This document shows positions 17,099 through 27,321 of a stretch of 64,000 bases of DNA, piece by piece. Position 1 is the first letter of the stretch; each line of letters starts with the position of its first letter. Both the position numbers and the translations under genes were made by a program. The notes beneath the pieces are model-generated. The model searched no databases. It was not told where the DNA came from and was given only the letters and a program-made list of their open reading frames with translations. Origin of the DNA: an uncultured Pirellulaceae bacterium (GTDB lineage: Bacteria > Planctomycetota > Planctomycetia > Pirellulales > Pirellulaceae); the NCBI GenBank assembly GCA_905480545.1, contig CAJQQR010000228.1:1-64000 (forward strand), given 5' to 3'.

Positions 17099-17974
17099 TT
17101 AAACCGTTTTTTGAGCCGAACATCCGTTACTCGTTTCATTCGCAGCAATCACAGGCGCGGCTTTTGATGCCGTTTTCGATTGTATTGCAGGCACTTTGAC
17201 CTTATCTGCATTCTGCAATTTGATGATAAAACAAGTTCCTTTTCCCACAGAGCTTTCTACTCGAATTTTACCATGATGGGTTTCGATAATTTGTCGGCAA
17301 TTGTACAGACCAAATCCGCTTCCACCTTTTCCAGATTCATCGGGGCCCGATTTGGTCGAGTACTGCGGTTCGAAAATCTTGGTCAGAACCGCATTTGACA
17401 TCCCCGGTCCATCATCCAGAACCCTGATGTCGATCGTTCCTGACGCTTTGTCCTCAACCAAGGTTAACGTAATTTGTCCCCCGGATCCGATTGCCTGCCG
17501 AGCATTAACCAACAAATTGATCAACACTTGCTGGATTTGATTTCCGCATGCGAGTGCCTTGGGAACGGACCCCAAGTTCAACTGTACGCCAATCTGATAC
17601 TTGCGCATCTCACGCTCCAGCAATACCATTGCTTGCTCAATAACGACTTTGAGGTCGGTTGGCTCCAATTGGTCAGATCGATTCCTAGCACTTCCCAAGA
17701 TCACACTGGTCACCTGAGCAGCTTTCTGCCCAGCATCAAAAATCTTTTGGAATGCTCGATCGCGGGCAGCCTGATCGGTCTGACGCATTCCCAATTTGGC
17801 ATAATTGATAATTGTCATCAAATAATTGTTGAACTCATGCGTCGTCGTTCCGACTAATTCGCCCAACGAAGCCATTTGCTGCATTTTCGATAGCTGTTGT
17901 TGCAAGCTGGCAACTTGAGCGGCAAGGTTGTTCTGGTCAATGGTAGGTAGCGTTTGGGAGTTTGATGGAGCCAT
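17099..17974 (-). CDS. Soluble histidine kinase without a sensor domain
   Basis: 291 aa. A short coiled coil (about 15-40, VASLQQQLSKMQQM) leads into an H-box, VGTTTHEFNNYLMTIINYA, with phospho-acceptor His46 and a Phe-Asn-Asn instead of the usual Leu-Arg-x-Pro; this H-E-x-N-N form is typical of HisKA relatives that act on unusual partners. The ATPase region has N-box IQQVLINLLVNARQAIGSG, G1 VLDDGPGMS, F-box IFEPQYSTK and G2 GKGGSGFGLYNCRQI. There is no membrane span or PAS domain, so the signal must come through a partner. No response regulator is adjacent. Confidence 0.85.
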   Translation of the reverse strand: MAPSNSQTLPTIDQNNLAAQVASLQQQLSKMQQMASLGELVGTTTHEFNNYLMTIINYAKLGMRQTDQAARDRAFQKIFDAGQKAAQVTSVILGSARNRSDQLEPTDLKVVIEQAMVLLEREMRKYQIGVQLNLGSVPKALACGNQIQQVLINLLVNARQAIGSGGQITLTLVEDKASGTIDIRVLDDGPGMSNAVLTKIFEPQYSTKSGPDESGKGGSGFGLYNCRQIIETHHGKIRVESSVGKGTCFIIKLQNADKVKVPAIQSKTASKAAPVIAANETSNGCSAQKTV

Positions 17975-18150
17975 GATGCTGATGCGAGTTCGGGTCGGAT
18001 ATCGTTAGTTTTCGATCGTTTCCACTGTTAATTCCAGTAAACTGAAGTTTGCAATCGAATCCTGCCCCAATTCACTTGGCAAGTTAACCCGCAGACTTTC
18101 GCAGGGCTATCCAAATTCTGTTTTCGATTCGTCTAAAAATTGCTATCTTT

Positions 18151-18423
18151 GTGAATAAACCCTATCGAATCTGGATATGTCACATGGATGTGCTTGACCG
18201 AATTGAACTTTGCCAGCAAATCATCCGCCAAAGCGGAATCGAAATTCGTGCTGAAGACCTAAGCGGAACCGAAAGTGGTGTTTGCGAATTGAATGGCAAA
18301 AAACTGCTTATGCTCGACCTATCGCTTTCAACAACCGATCAGCTGGAAATCCTGGAAGAAGTCGTCGAGGTCCTAAATTCGCTTTCATCTAGACGTTCCC
18401 ATAATCGACAGATTGTTGCGTAA
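18151..18423 (+). CDS. Small hypothetical protein, 90 aa
   Basis: Not recognised. GTG 18151 begins MNKPYRIWICHMDVLD; ATG 18187 (MDVLDRIELCQQ) would give 78 aa and is an alternative. The N part is helical, followed by a beta region (KLLMLDLSLS) and an acidic helix (EILEEVVEVLNSL). No membrane span. It is 70 bases upstream of the thioesterase gene in the same direction and may be in its operon. Confidence 0.5.
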   Translation: MNKPYRIWICHMDVLDRIELCQQIIRQSGIEIRAEDLSGTESGVCELNGKKLLMLDLSLSTTDQLEILEEVVEVLNSLSSRRSHNRQIVA

Positions 18424-18493
18424 TGGATAACAACCTCAAGTGGATCTTCAAACCACCTTTCCAAAGTAGCTGCGTCCTCGAGGCAAAAGTGTC

Positions 18494-18910
18494 GTGATCA
18501 GGATCTTCCGACTTGACATTGAAATCAAACCGCATGACATCGATGCGATGGGGCACATCAACAACGTGTCCTATGTAAAGTGGATGCAAGCGGCAGCCGT
18601 TGCCCACTCTGCCGCCAATGGATGGGACCTGAAGCGATATCAGGAGTTAGGTGCAGCATGGGTAGCGCGCGAGCATCACATCGAATACCGACAAGCCGGA
18701 TTCCAATCCGATCAGTTAACCATAGAAACCTGGGTCGCCGGAATGAAACGAGTCTCCAGCACACGGCGCTACAAATTCGTTCGTGAAAAAGAGGACTCGC
18801 CGATTGCGGTTGCGGAGACGAAATGGGCATTTGTGGATTTGCAAAAATTTCGTCCCAGGAAAATCTCAAGCGTTGTTTCAGACTGCTTTGAAATAATAGA
18901 CGAGCACTGA
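18494..18910 (+). CDS. Hotdog-fold acyl-CoA thioesterase (4-HBT/YbgC type)
   Basis: 138 aa from a GTG start. The family signature sits near the N terminus: IKPHDIDAMGHINNVSYVKW, with Asp (DAMGHINN) as the catalytic acid of the 4-hydroxybenzoyl-CoA thioesterase group. YRQAGFQSDQLTIETWV is the second conserved strand pair and AETKWAFVDLQKFRPRKI the third. The protein hydrolyses an acyl-CoA to free acid and CoA; the substrate is not defined by sequence. It reads toward the DUF1501 gene. Confidence 0.85.
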   Translation: MIRIFRLDIEIKPHDIDAMGHINNVSYVKWMQAAAVAHSAANGWDLKRYQELGAAWVAREHHIEYRQAGFQSDQLTIETWVAGMKRVSSTRRYKFVREKEDSPIAVAETKWAFVDLQKFRPRKISSVVSDCFEIIDEH

Positions 18911-18929
18911 GAGGTATCGTAAATTCGCC

Positions 18930-20342
18930 CTAAAGAATTTCGTCTATGACTCGACCGCGACTTAACGGTAACGGACGACCTTCGTCGTCATGATATTCAG
19001 TGGTTGGCGATAGTCCGAGGCAATGTAAAATCGTCGCGGTAATGTCTTTGGGTTCGACCTTGCCTTCGATCGGGTCGGCGGCGTGCTTGTCTGACTTCCC
19101 ATGCACGACACCACCATTGATTCCGCCTCCTGCAAGTGCAACCGAGAAGCATCGTCCCCAATGGTCACGACCGCCGTTCGCGTTGAATTTGGGTGTGTGA
19201 CCGAATTCCCCCACCCATGCCACCAGCGTCTCATCCAGCATTCCACGTTTGCTCAAGTCATCCAAAAGCGCTGCGTACGATTGATCCGCTACTGGCAGCA
19301 AATGATCCTTTAATGATTTGGTATGAACTGCATGAGTATCCCATGTTCCATTATTGGGTGCATTTTTGAGTCGCGTCCAGTTCACTTGAACTAATTTAAC
19401 ACCGGACTCAACCAACCGACGGGCAAGTAGACAGGATTGCCCAAATCGTGTTCGTCCATAAGAGTCGCGCGTTGCGTTGTCTTCTTTATCCAACCGAAAT
19501 GCATCTCGTGATTTGCCTTCGGTTAACAACTCAATGGCTTGTTCATCATAAATGGCTTCGGGTGAAATCTCCGCCGTCTGATTGAGTCGACTTAGATTGG
19601 ATTGCAACTCGGCGAGCAATTGCTTGCGTTCATCAAATCGCCCTAGCGACATCTCTTTGGGCAAGGCAATCGATGGGGGCTTAAAATTGGGACTGGAGGG
19701 ATCACATCGAATTAGCCATGGGTCAAACTTCTTCCCCATAAATCCGGCCCCCTGCCCTGGCCACAAAATCTCACCATCATTCGCGATATGATAGGGAAGA
19801 CTAATCGACGAGGGCAAGCCACCTTTTTCGGGCATGAATTTTCGAATCATCGCCCCTAAGTTCGGATGAAGATTCGGGCGTTTGGAAACGACGTTTTCCG
19901 CCGTCAACGGTTGATGCTGGACCCCCGTAAGCATCTGATACCCACTGGATGAATGAGCATTGTCGTGACTGACCACACTTCGCAAGACGGCGATTTTGTC
20001 CACATGCTCGGCAGCCTTGGACATCAGTTCCCCAACAATTAATCCGGGAATCTTCGTTTGAATCACGTTTAATTCACCGCGAACATCTTCTGCTGCGTCC
20101 GGTTTTGGATCCCATGTTTCGTGCTGCGGAGGCCCTCCCAGCAGCCAAATCAGAATCGCCGATTTCGCCTTTCCAAATTTTGGCGCCGATAGAATTCCAG
20201 CACGACAAGCCGAAGGGAGCATCAACGAAGAAGCCAATGTTGCCGAAGACAACCCCAAAGCGGAAAGCCCGCCCACTTTCATCGCCTCGCGTCGCGAGAC
20301 GCCATCACAAAGCCGAGATCGTTGAGTCAGGATGCTAAACAT
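18930..20342 (-). CDS. DUF1501 protein with a Tat-like signal
   Basis: About 470 aa. It begins MFSILTQRSRLCDGVSRREAM and continues with a Gly/Ala/Ser hydrophobic stretch, a twin-arginine-type export signal (SRREAMKVGG). The DUF1501 body has ILIWLLGGPPQHETWDPKPD (the conserved G-G-x-x-x-x-x-x-W-D segment, related to the sulfatase/alkaline-phosphatase fold), VSHDNAHSSSGYQMLTGV and VAWVGEFGHTPKFNANGGRD with GRDHWG. These genes usually pair with PSCyt1/DUF1549 cytochrome proteins in planctomycetes; here it stands alone, the nearest PSCyt1 protein being 18 kb away. ATG 20342 is preferred over an upstream start at 20444 because the export signal begins there. Confidence 0.85.
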   Translation of the reverse strand: MFSILTQRSRLCDGVSRREAMKVGGLSALGLSSATLASSLMLPSACRAGILSAPKFGKAKSAILIWLLGGPPQHETWDPKPDAAEDVRGELNVIQTKIPGLIVGELMSKAAEHVDKIAVLRSVVSHDNAHSSSGYQMLTGVQHQPLTAENVVSKRPNLHPNLGAMIRKFMPEKGGLPSSISLPYHIANDGEILWPGQGAGFMGKKFDPWLIRCDPSSPNFKPPSIALPKEMSLGRFDERKQLLAELQSNLSRLNQTAEISPEAIYDEQAIELLTEGKSRDAFRLDKEDNATRDSYGRTRFGQSCLLARRLVESGVKLVQVNWTRLKNAPNNGTWDTHAVHTKSLKDHLLPVADQSYAALLDDLSKRGMLDETLVAWVGEFGHTPKFNANGGRDHWGRCFSVALAGGGINGGVVHGKSDKHAADPIEGKVEPKDITATILHCLGLSPTTEYHDDEGRPLPLSRGRVIDEIL

Positions 20343-20788
20343 AGTTTTGCCGTCAAAATGTGGAATGAGCTGATCCCATGATAAGGAATAACGCTGCAGC
20401 TGCAAAGCTTTTTCTGCAGCATTGAATCGCGGACAATTGGACACAATGATGCGAACAGCAACGAAACAAGCGACTAGCCGACAAAAAAAACAATAGGGTT
20501 AGAACACCTTATTGAAGCGATCCGCACTCCGCCTGCCAGGAATCTCGCCACCACGCACTTCTGACTCTGCCTTGTCCTGGCTGCCATAGCGTCTTCCAAA
20601 AAGTGCTTATCCGGCAAGTACGATACCAACGGGGCAAAGCAATCAAGCAACGCCCCGCACGTATGCGAAATTGCAAGTTGTAGTGAGCGTTCAAACGTAG
20701 AAAACATGATGTGACCAGTACTTTGACCTTCTTCAAAAGCACAGGTCACCCCAGCTCTACTTACTGTCAGATCTATTTACTGGCAGAC
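20343..20788. other. Gap with no recognised gene
   Basis: Two overlapping minus-strand frames around 20474-20749 disagree with each other and have no family resemblance. The interval holds the promoter side of the DUF1501 gene and the 3' side of floA. Confidence 0.45.
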
Positions 20789-21736
20789 TTACCAATTCGT
20801 ATTGTCATCTTCATATTCGCCTAGATTGCCATCGCGAAAAGCGCTCGCCATGGCCATTGGAATCTTTGATTCAGCCAAAACCAATTGCGCTCGTTTCGAA
20901 ACGACACTCGCAATCATCTCCTGCTTGTGAGCAATCGCTTCAGTTCTTCGAACCTCTGCGTTGGCTTGTGCCACACGCGTGTCCGCCTCGGCTTGATCGG
21001 CTTGAAGTCGCGCCCCAACGTTTTGACCGATTTCGATGTCCGCTATGTCGATCGATACGACCTCAAACGCGGTGTTCGAGTCGAGACCTCGAAGCAACAC
21101 ATCCTTGGAGATCTTATCGGGCATTCCCATCACCGTCATGTGAGAATCTGTTGACCCAATTGAGGTAATGATCCCCTCTCCGACACGCGCGATAATCGTC
21201 TCTTCCGTGGCTCCACCGATCAGCTGATTCAAGTTGGTGCGAACGGTCACGCGAGCCAGCACCCTCAGTTCAATGCCGTCCTTCGCAATTGCACTAAGAG
21301 TTGCTTTGCCGCTTTTGGCTAGATCGGGACAATCAATGACTCGAGGGTAGACACTTGTTCGAACTGCATCAAGCACATCACGACCGGCCAAATCAATCGC
21401 AGCCGCCCTTTCAAAATCCAACTCAATTCCCGCTTGTTTCGCCGCAATGATTGCCACCATGACCTTCATCAAGTTTCCACCGGCAAGAACATGAGTCTCA
21501 AGCTGCCCCGTGCTCACACCGGCTTTCAAATTACTGATCAAGCCGGCTTGTGCGGCCATAACCCTGGCGCGCACAATCAATGAAGGCTTCACCTGCCTTA
21601 ATGACATCCCAATAAGATTGGCGAAACTAACCGGCGCTCCTGACATGAAGGCCTGCAGCCAAATCGCGCCGTAAGAAATAAAAACTCCAACCAAACCCAG
21701 CACTAGGATGCCGAGTAACACCCAAACTACGATCAT
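20789..21736 (-). CDS. floA: Flotillin-like protein FloA
   Basis: 315 aa. One N-terminal membrane span (MIVVWVLLGILVLGLVGVFI) is followed by SLRQVKPSLIVRARVMAAQA, AGGNLMKVMVAIIAAKQAGI and the SPFH-like segment IELRVLARVTVRTNLNQLIG, then QNVGARLQADQAEADTRVAQ, a flotillin-type coiled coil. This is the distinctive architecture of FloA/YqfA, which organises functional membrane microdomains. ATG 21736 starts at the membrane span; an ORF start at 21775 adds 13 residues. FloA usually stands with an NfeD gene; none is seen here. Confidence 0.9.
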   Translation of the reverse strand: MIVVWVLLGILVLGLVGVFISYGAIWLQAFMSGAPVSFANLIGMSLRQVKPSLIVRARVMAAQAGLISNLKAGVSTGQLETHVLAGGNLMKVMVAIIAAKQAGIELDFERAAAIDLAGRDVLDAVRTSVYPRVIDCPDLAKSGKATLSAIAKDGIELRVLARVTVRTNLNQLIGGATEETIIARVGEGIITSIGSTDSHMTVMGMPDKISKDVLLRGLDSNTAFEVVSIDIADIEIGQNVGARLQADQAEADTRVAQANAEVRRTEAIAHKQEMIASVVSKRAQLVLAESKIPMAMASAFRDGNLGEYEDDNTNW

Positions 21737-21891
21737 TGTCGGGCACTTTCTATTAAAATGGTCCGCATTCAGCATGGTTCAAATTGGACTTCCGAACCGA
21801 AGAGCCAATTTGCGATTCAAGCACATTGCCTTGAACCTAAGACCTAAATCCGTTGATAAGTAGAAAGTTTTGAGGACCTACTCGGCTTGCG

Positions 21892-22182
21892 CTATGTGTC
21901 AAACTTATGACCGCAAGCGCAAGTCTTGAGTCGCACATGTACTTCCGTTGAGCATTTGGGACACTTTTTGTTCCAACGCTTCGATTTCGATTTATCGCCG
22001 GACGCCTTGGAAGACTCAGCTTCCTTTTTTCGTTTTTCGATCAGTTGTTTTTTTCGTCCCTCGTCCGCCTGAACGATAGCGCATTGCGGGTGAATACCAC
22101 CGCGCGAGTACGTTGCTTTCCCGCAAACGGGACACGGTCTTCCGCCACTTGTGCGGATGGAACTGCTTGCCTCGTTACTCAT
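21892..22182 (-). CDS. Small protein with two Cys zinc-ribbon-like knuckles
   Basis: 96 aa. CPVCGKATYSRGGIHPQC forms the first Cys4-type knuckle (CxxC, then HxxC) and CPKCSTEVHVRLKTCACGH the second (CxxC ... CxCG). A basic, Lys-rich linker joins them (about 50-70). Such double-ribbon proteins bind nucleic acid or act as adaptors; no specific role is assignable. It precedes floA by 155 bases in the same direction and could share its transcript. Confidence 0.65.
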   Translation of the reverse strand: MSNEASSSIRTSGGRPCPVCGKATYSRGGIHPQCAIVQADEGRKKQLIEKRKKEAESSKASGDKSKSKRWNKKCPKCSTEVHVRLKTCACGHKFDT

Positions 22183-22969
22183 TGTTACCCGTTTTTGAAT
22201 CTACTGAATGTAAGAATTCGATTTTGTTTTTCGAAATCTCTCCGACACTTACGTTCGACGGAGAAACGCGTTTTCAAAAAACCTAGAGTGCGACGTTTTT
22301 CACATTTTCGTTAACCGTTTTATTCTCGAACGCCAAAACCGCTTGCATCGAGAATTCTTGAAACCACGGCAAAGCTGAAACCAACAAGTCCCTTGGCCTT
22401 CTGAGAATTAACCCCACTAACCAACAAAACGTTTCGAATCTCTTGAGCCAAACATCTAACGGCCGCTCTTATGACCAGAAATTAAATGCAAGTATCACGA
22501 AATTCACACCAGCCTTAAAAAATCAAATCCCATCGACGAACAGATCGTTGCCAACGCGGAATCTTGTTTAACGCTCGTCTGTTCACGCATGTCATGTGAC
22601 GCTTTAAAGAGCGAGTCGATGAGAAAACAGTCTTCGCAGCCTTTAACGCCGCAGAATCCCGTTTCGGCAAACAATTGACTGATCTGCCGTATGCCATCTA
22701 AAAATCTTTCCGTTTATTTAGCAACTGATGCTACGCCGTGATAAACCAACTCAGGATGATTTGCCGCGGCTAAACGTCGGAAAGGCGAGAAGAAGTGGCG
22801 ATTCAAAGTAAATTTGTTGGCTGAAAAAGCTGATGGAATCTTACCACTATCAGCACCAAAATGCTAGGGTGCCCCCATTCCCGCCCAATTCACCTATCGA
22901 TTTTGCGGATCGATTTTGGACCAAATAACGCTGATTTCCGGCACTACAAAAACAGAACCCCCAACGAAA
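22183..22969. other. Long gap with no recognised gene
   Basis: No frame here has a family resemblance. A short direct repeat (GATCGATTTT-like, near 22896-22920) is the only structure noticed. The left end is the promoter side of the zinc-ribbon gene. Confidence 0.4.
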
Positions 22970-23737
22970 TCAACGGCACTCCTCCGTGTCGATTTGGCCA
23001 TAATCAGTTAAATCGTAAGTCATCGGGGTGACCGCGATCTTCCCATGCTCGACAGCGGACACATCAGTACCATTTAAGTTCCGGATCTCTGAGGCAACAT
23101 GTTTCGTCCAAAAGTATGGACGTCCCGCCGGGTCATTTCCCTTATCAAAATGATATTCAAATCGCCGGGTTTCCATTGGCACCGTCGCGACATCGACGCT
23201 TTGCTCCATGGCGGCGAGCGGCAAGTTGATGTTATACATCGTCATTTTTGACTTCACGCTCGGCAATAGCCGATCTAAAATCAACTCACGAGAAAGTTGG
23301 GAAGCACGCTGAACATGATGCGTATCGGGTTGCCCTTTGTGAAGGACTTCAAGAGAAATCGCAAAACTCGGAAGTTCAAAAAAGGACCCCTCTCTCGCCC
23401 CGCCGATCGTGCCGGAATAAAGACAATTGATTCCAACATTCAGTCCACAGTTGATTCCACTAATAACGACATCAGGCTGGGTTCCACAAAGTTCCAAAAT
23501 GCCCAAACGAGTGCAATCAGACGGCGTGCCATTGACCGCAAACCGCTTAACGTTGTGAAATGCGGAAGGTAGAGCGATTGCATTGATCGGCTTCAGAAAC
23601 GTCAATGCGTGACTCACGCCACTTTGTTCGTATTCCGGCGCCACAACTGTGACGTTCGCATATTTTGAAAATTCGTTTGCCAGTCCGATGATTCCTGGAG
23701 CGTGTATTCCATCGTCGTTCGTAATAAGAATGTGCAT
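22970..23737 (-). CDS. surE: 5'-nucleotidase SurE
   Basis: 255 aa, cytoplasmic; SurE dephosphorylates nucleoside 5'-(and 3'-)monophosphates with a divalent metal. The metal site opens the protein, ILITNDDGIHAPGI. The other signatures follow: PEYEQSGVSHALT, VNGTPSDCTRLGI, DVVISGINCGLNVGINCLYS with GTIGGAREG. The C-terminal half has the tetramerisation swap region (RFEYHFDKGNDPAGRPYFW). It lies downstream of accC by 174 bases on the same strand. The second half of the family is well conserved and there is no truncation. Confidence 0.92.
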   Translation of the reverse strand: MHILITNDDGIHAPGIIGLANEFSKYANVTVVAPEYEQSGVSHALTFLKPINAIALPSAFHNVKRFAVNGTPSDCTRLGILELCGTQPDVVISGINCGLNVGINCLYSGTIGGAREGSFFELPSFAISLEVLHKGQPDTHHVQRASQLSRELILDRLLPSVKSKMTMYNINLPLAAMEQSVDVATVPMETRRFEYHFDKGNDPAGRPYFWTKHVASEIRNLNGTDVSAVEHGKIAVTPMTYDLTDYGQIDTEECR

Positions 23738-23911
23738 TAAATCGCTTAAACAAGGAGTTCACTTACGCAACGAATAAACCGAAAAGCTGGATAAGCGTTT
23801 AGAAAAAACCCGGGCAAACCCAGAAACGCTCACGCAACTCGCCACGCCCCATCGAGGTGCTTCCGAGATCCGAGAGGTGCTTCCAAACCGATCAGCTTCG
23901 CACAGACGCGT

Positions 23912-25261
23912 TCACAGCCATTCAGACATCGTTCGCTCAACGAACTTCGTGTCAATCGTGGCGTTGTGAAACTCCTTCAATCGCAACACCTTGCTATGGA
24001 AACTCGCCGTCGTCTTGATCCCCTCAATTCGCAGCTCCCACAAAGCGCGAAGCATCTTTTCAATGGCCTGCTCACGCGTCGGTTGATGAACCAACAACTT
24101 ACCAATCATCGAATCGTAATACGGCGGAACCCGATACCCAGCATGAGCATGTGAATCGAATCGCACGCCTGGACCGCCAGGAACGAACAACTTCTCAATC
24201 AAACCGGGGCAGGGCCTGAATCCGTTGTCCGGATCTTCCGCATTCAGCCGACATTCGATTGCACAACCAATCAAAGGAATATCGGATTGCTGAAACGCAA
24301 GAGTTTCTCCCGACGCAATTTGAATTTGCGACTTGATCAGATCGATTCCCGTCACCAGTTCGGTTACAGGATGCTCAACCTGAATCCGCGCATTGACCTC
24401 GATAAAGTAAAAATTGTCATTCGTATCAACGATAAACTCGACCGTGCCCGCATTGAAATACTCGGCATTCTTAATCATTCGGACGGCGGCTTCACACATC
24501 GCATTTCGCGTGTCTTGCGAGATAGTCGGCGACGGCGATTCCTCGATTAACTTTTGATGCCGACGCTGCGTCGAACAATCACGATCCCACAAGTGGACAA
24601 CGTTTCCCTGATGATCCGCAAGTATTTGGACCTCCACATGCCTTGGTGTTCCAATGTATTTCTCCAAGTAGACGGCGGAATTCCCAAATGCGGCTCCCGC
24701 TTCGGTTCTTGCCTGTTGCAAAGCGGTGATCAACTCATTTTCACTTTCAGCAACACGCATCCCCTTTCCTCCGCCGCCCGCGGTCGCCTTAATCAAGACT
24801 GGGTAGCCAATCTCATTGGCAACGCGGATCGCTTCGGAGTCGTCCTCGATCAATCCATCACTACCTGGAACGACTGGAACGCCCGCTGCTCTCGCAAGAT
24901 CTCTCGCTTGGTTCTTGTCGCCAAGCTGGTCCATCGATTGAGGGCTCGGGCCAATAAAGTCGATTTCGCAATCACGACAAATTTCGTTGAAGCGAGAATT
25001 CTCAGAAAGAAAGCCGTAGCCTGGATGGATTGCTTCTGCACCGCCAACTTCTGCCGCGCTGATGATGCGATCAATTTTCAAGTAGCTTTCGGCGGACTTA
25101 GCCGGCCCAACACAAAACGCTTGATCCGCAAGATCGAGATACGCACTACCGCGATCTCCCTCACTGAAAACAGCTACGGTCTCGATGCCCATCTCTTTAC
25201 AGGCACGGATGATTCGAAGAGCAATTTCGCCTCGATTGGCGATCAGAATTCGGTTGTACAA
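23912..25261 (-). CDS. accC: Acetyl-CoA carboxylase, biotin carboxylase subunit
   Basis: 449 aa. It carboxylates the biotin on AccB using ATP and bicarbonate, the first step of fatty-acid synthesis. Start [20 protein letters not shown] is the classical AccC N terminus. Other signatures: [26 protein letters not shown] (ATP-grasp Gly-rich loop), [38 protein letters not shown] and [11 protein letters not shown]. It is 64 bases downstream of accB, so both form the normal accBC operon. No truncation. Confidence 0.95.
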   Translation of the reverse strand: MYNRILIANRGEIALRIIRACKEMGIETVAVFSEGDRGSAYLDLADQAFCVGPAKSAESYLKIDRIISAAEVGGAEAIHPGYGFLSENSRFNEICRDCEIDFIGPSPQSMDQLGDKNQARDLARAAGVPVVPGSDGLIEDDSEAIRVANEIGYPVLIKATAGGGGKGMRVAESENELITALQQARTEAGAAFGNSAVYLEKYIGTPRHVEVQILADHQGNVVHLWDRDCSTQRRHQKLIEESPSPTISQDTRNAMCEAAVRMIKNAEYFNAGTVEFIVDTNDNFYFIEVNARIQVEHPVTELVTGIDLIKSQIQIASGETLAFQQSDIPLIGCAIECRLNAEDPDNGFRPCPGLIEKLFVPGGPGVRFDSHAHAGYRVPPYYDSMIGKLLVHQPTREQAIEKMLRALWELRIEGIKTTASFHSKVLRLKEFHNATIDTKFVERTMSEWL

Positions 25262-25325
25262 CGAACTTTTTCCAAAAAAGACAAATAAGGCGCTTTAGGC
25301 AACCCGACTTTAAAAAACGCCTGAA

Positions 25326-25808
25326 CTACTGGCTTGTATCAATTTTGAAAAGCGGCTTGTTCACGTCCACCGCATCTTCATTGTTGACCAAAATTTCGAC
25401 GATTTTGCCGCTAACTCCCGCATTCAGTTCGTTAAACGTCTTCATAGCTTCAAGGAGACAAACGACCGTTTCTGCCGAAACCGAATCACCAACCTTTACA
25501 TAATTCGGCGACTCTGGTTTCGGACGCGAATAGAATGTGCCAACCATCGGACTGGTCACGACCGAAATATTCGCTGAATCAGCGGCAGGCGTATCGGATA
25601 CCGCAGCGGCGGGAGCGGCCGCCGGAGCAGGCTGAGCTGCGTATTGGGCTACCGGCGCAGCAACCAAGTCTTTCTTGCAAAGTCTGATTTTTTGATCGGA
25701 CTGCTGAAGATCCACCTCCGTTAATTCATGCTCGTTCATTAACTCGACGAATTTTCGGATCGTATCGACGTCAAATACTTTGACATCGGAAGCGTTTTCG
25801 TTTGACAT
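25326..25808 (-). CDS. accB: Biotin carboxyl carrier protein
   Basis: 160 aa. A short N-terminal helical part is followed by an Ala/Pro linker (about 50-75) and a biotinyl domain: TSPMVGTFYSRPKPESPNY, then CLLEAMKTFNELNAG with the biotin-accepting Lys123. The usual EAMKLMNE is EAMKTFNE here, a mild change. It carries carboxybiotin between AccC and the carboxyltransferase, whose genes are not in the window. It precedes accC in one operon. Confidence 0.94.
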   Translation of the reverse strand: MSNENASDVKVFDVDTIRKFVELMNEHELTEVDLQQSDQKIRLCKKDLVAAPVAQYAAQPAPAAAPAAAVSDTPAADSANISVVTSPMVGTFYSRPKPESPNYVKVGDSVSAETVVCLLEAMKTFNELNAGVSGKIVEILVNNEDAVDVNKPLFKIDTSQ

Positions 25809-26029
25809 ACGTTTGCGTCTTCTTGACGGTTAGTTTCGAATTATTAATGAGAGGTTACTTGATAAGACCTCGTGCGATCACTGACCAATCAGGATAATTA
25901 TTTTCGAAAACGCTGGATAGCCCGCGTTTCCAGTAGCGACTCGTTTCACCCAAAAAAAGTCGGCGAAACAGCAAGTTTTGTCGAACCGATTGACTTTGCT
26001 GTCTCATTGCAACGAATTTTTTGATTCCG

Positions 26030-27142
26030 TTATGCCAAGGTTACCCGGGATTCCTCAAAAGTCTTTGGTACTGACGTCAGAACTTCGTGGCCATCTTTGG
26101 TCACCAGGATATCATCCTCTATTCTCACACCACCCCAATTCGGCAAATAGATGCCTGGCTCAACGGTCAAAACCATTCCGGGCTTAAGAATGGCTTCCGA
26201 AATCGATGACATAAACGGAGTCTCATGGATTTGAAGTCCGAAACCGTGCCCCAAACCGTGACCAAACTTCTTACCATAGCCAGATTTTTCGATGAATCCA
26301 CGAGCGGCATGATCAACTTCCTTCGCGGTAACTCCGGGTTTGATCCTTTCGATCGCCCTCATCTGAGCCTCAAGAACAATGTTAAATATCTTTTCATATT
26401 TGGCCGGCGCCTTCCCCGTGATCAAAACGCGGGTCAGATCGCTCATGTACAACCCCGCCTTTGCCCCCCAATCGATCAACACAAAAGGGCTTTCTTCGAT
26501 TTTTTTTGATGTCTTTACCGCATGAGGAAGTGCTGACCGGGATCCAACGCCGACGATCGGTTCAAACGCACATTTGTCGCCACCAAAAAGGCGGATTTGA
26601 TGCTCGAGATTGTGGGCAATTTCTGCTTCTGTTTGCTCACCACGTAGCGATTCGCGAATCACCCGAAATGACCGCTCGGCAAGATCAATCGACTTTCGAA
26701 TCTCTTCCAACTCAAAAGAATCCTTGACCGCACGGAACTTTTCAACAATTCCGCTGGTCGAAATCAACTCAACCCCGACAAGTTCTTTGTCCAACTGATC
26801 AAACGTTGACTTGGAAATCTGCTGAGCCTCAATCCCCAACGAGGAAATTCCTAATTTCGAAATCGTTTCGCATAACAACTTAATTGTCGTTGTCTTGCTG
26901 GTGCGAATTTCCTTATCGATGGTGCCACACTCTTCTTCAATCTGAGTCGTGTAGCGGGTGTCACTGATGATGATTTCGTTTTTGCGTGTCAACAACAAGA
27001 ACGAAGAATCACCGGTGAAACCAGTCAAATACGTTACATTGATCGGGTCCATGACAAGCATTGCGTCCGCGCCTTGGTTGACCAATCGGCGTTGAATTTT
27101 GTGACGTCGCGTTTTCAAATTTTGAAGAAGGCGGTTTTTCAT
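26030..27142 (-). CDS. M24 metallopeptidase (Xaa-Pro aminopeptidase type)
   Basis: 370 aa, cytoplasmic. The N-terminal creatinase-like domain (VNQGADAMLVMDPINVTYLT) precedes the pita-bread catalytic domain. Metal ligands are visible: two Asp in VLIDWGAKAGLYMSDLTRV, His in KFGHGLGHGFGLQIHETPF, and two Glu in LTVEPGIYLPNWGGVRIEDD. The enzyme removes the N-terminal residue of X-Pro peptides. It is the first gene of a run peptidase-accB-accC in transcription order, the arrangement found in many bacteria, where this peptidase sits upstream of accB. The gap to accB is 221 bases, so a separate promoter is possible. Confidence 0.9.
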   Translation of the reverse strand: MKNRLLQNLKTRRHKIQRRLVNQGADAMLVMDPINVTYLTGFTGDSSFLLLTRKNEIIISDTRYTTQIEEECGTIDKEIRTSKTTTIKLLCETISKLGISSLGIEAQQISKSTFDQLDKELVGVELISTSGIVEKFRAVKDSFELEEIRKSIDLAERSFRVIRESLRGEQTEAEIAHNLEHQIRLFGGDKCAFEPIVGVGSRSALPHAVKTSKKIEESPFVLIDWGAKAGLYMSDLTRVLITGKAPAKYEKIFNIVLEAQMRAIERIKPGVTAKEVDHAARGFIEKSGYGKKFGHGLGHGFGLQIHETPFMSSISEAILKPGMVLTVEPGIYLPNWGGVRIEDDILVTKDGHEVLTSVPKTFEESRVTLA

Positions 27143-27321
27143 TCTTGTATTTCTTTTCGAGAAGAAAAAGTTTGAAACTCAGTCGTGACCTCAGCCTCGA
27201 TCCGATCTATTATCGCTGGAACAAACAAGCACACCGATCGAATTCCCCAAATTCAGGCCACGGTAAAAAAGCCCGCAGAACAACGTTGCCAAATTCGCCC
27301 CCCTTCGTCGTGGTCAAAAGA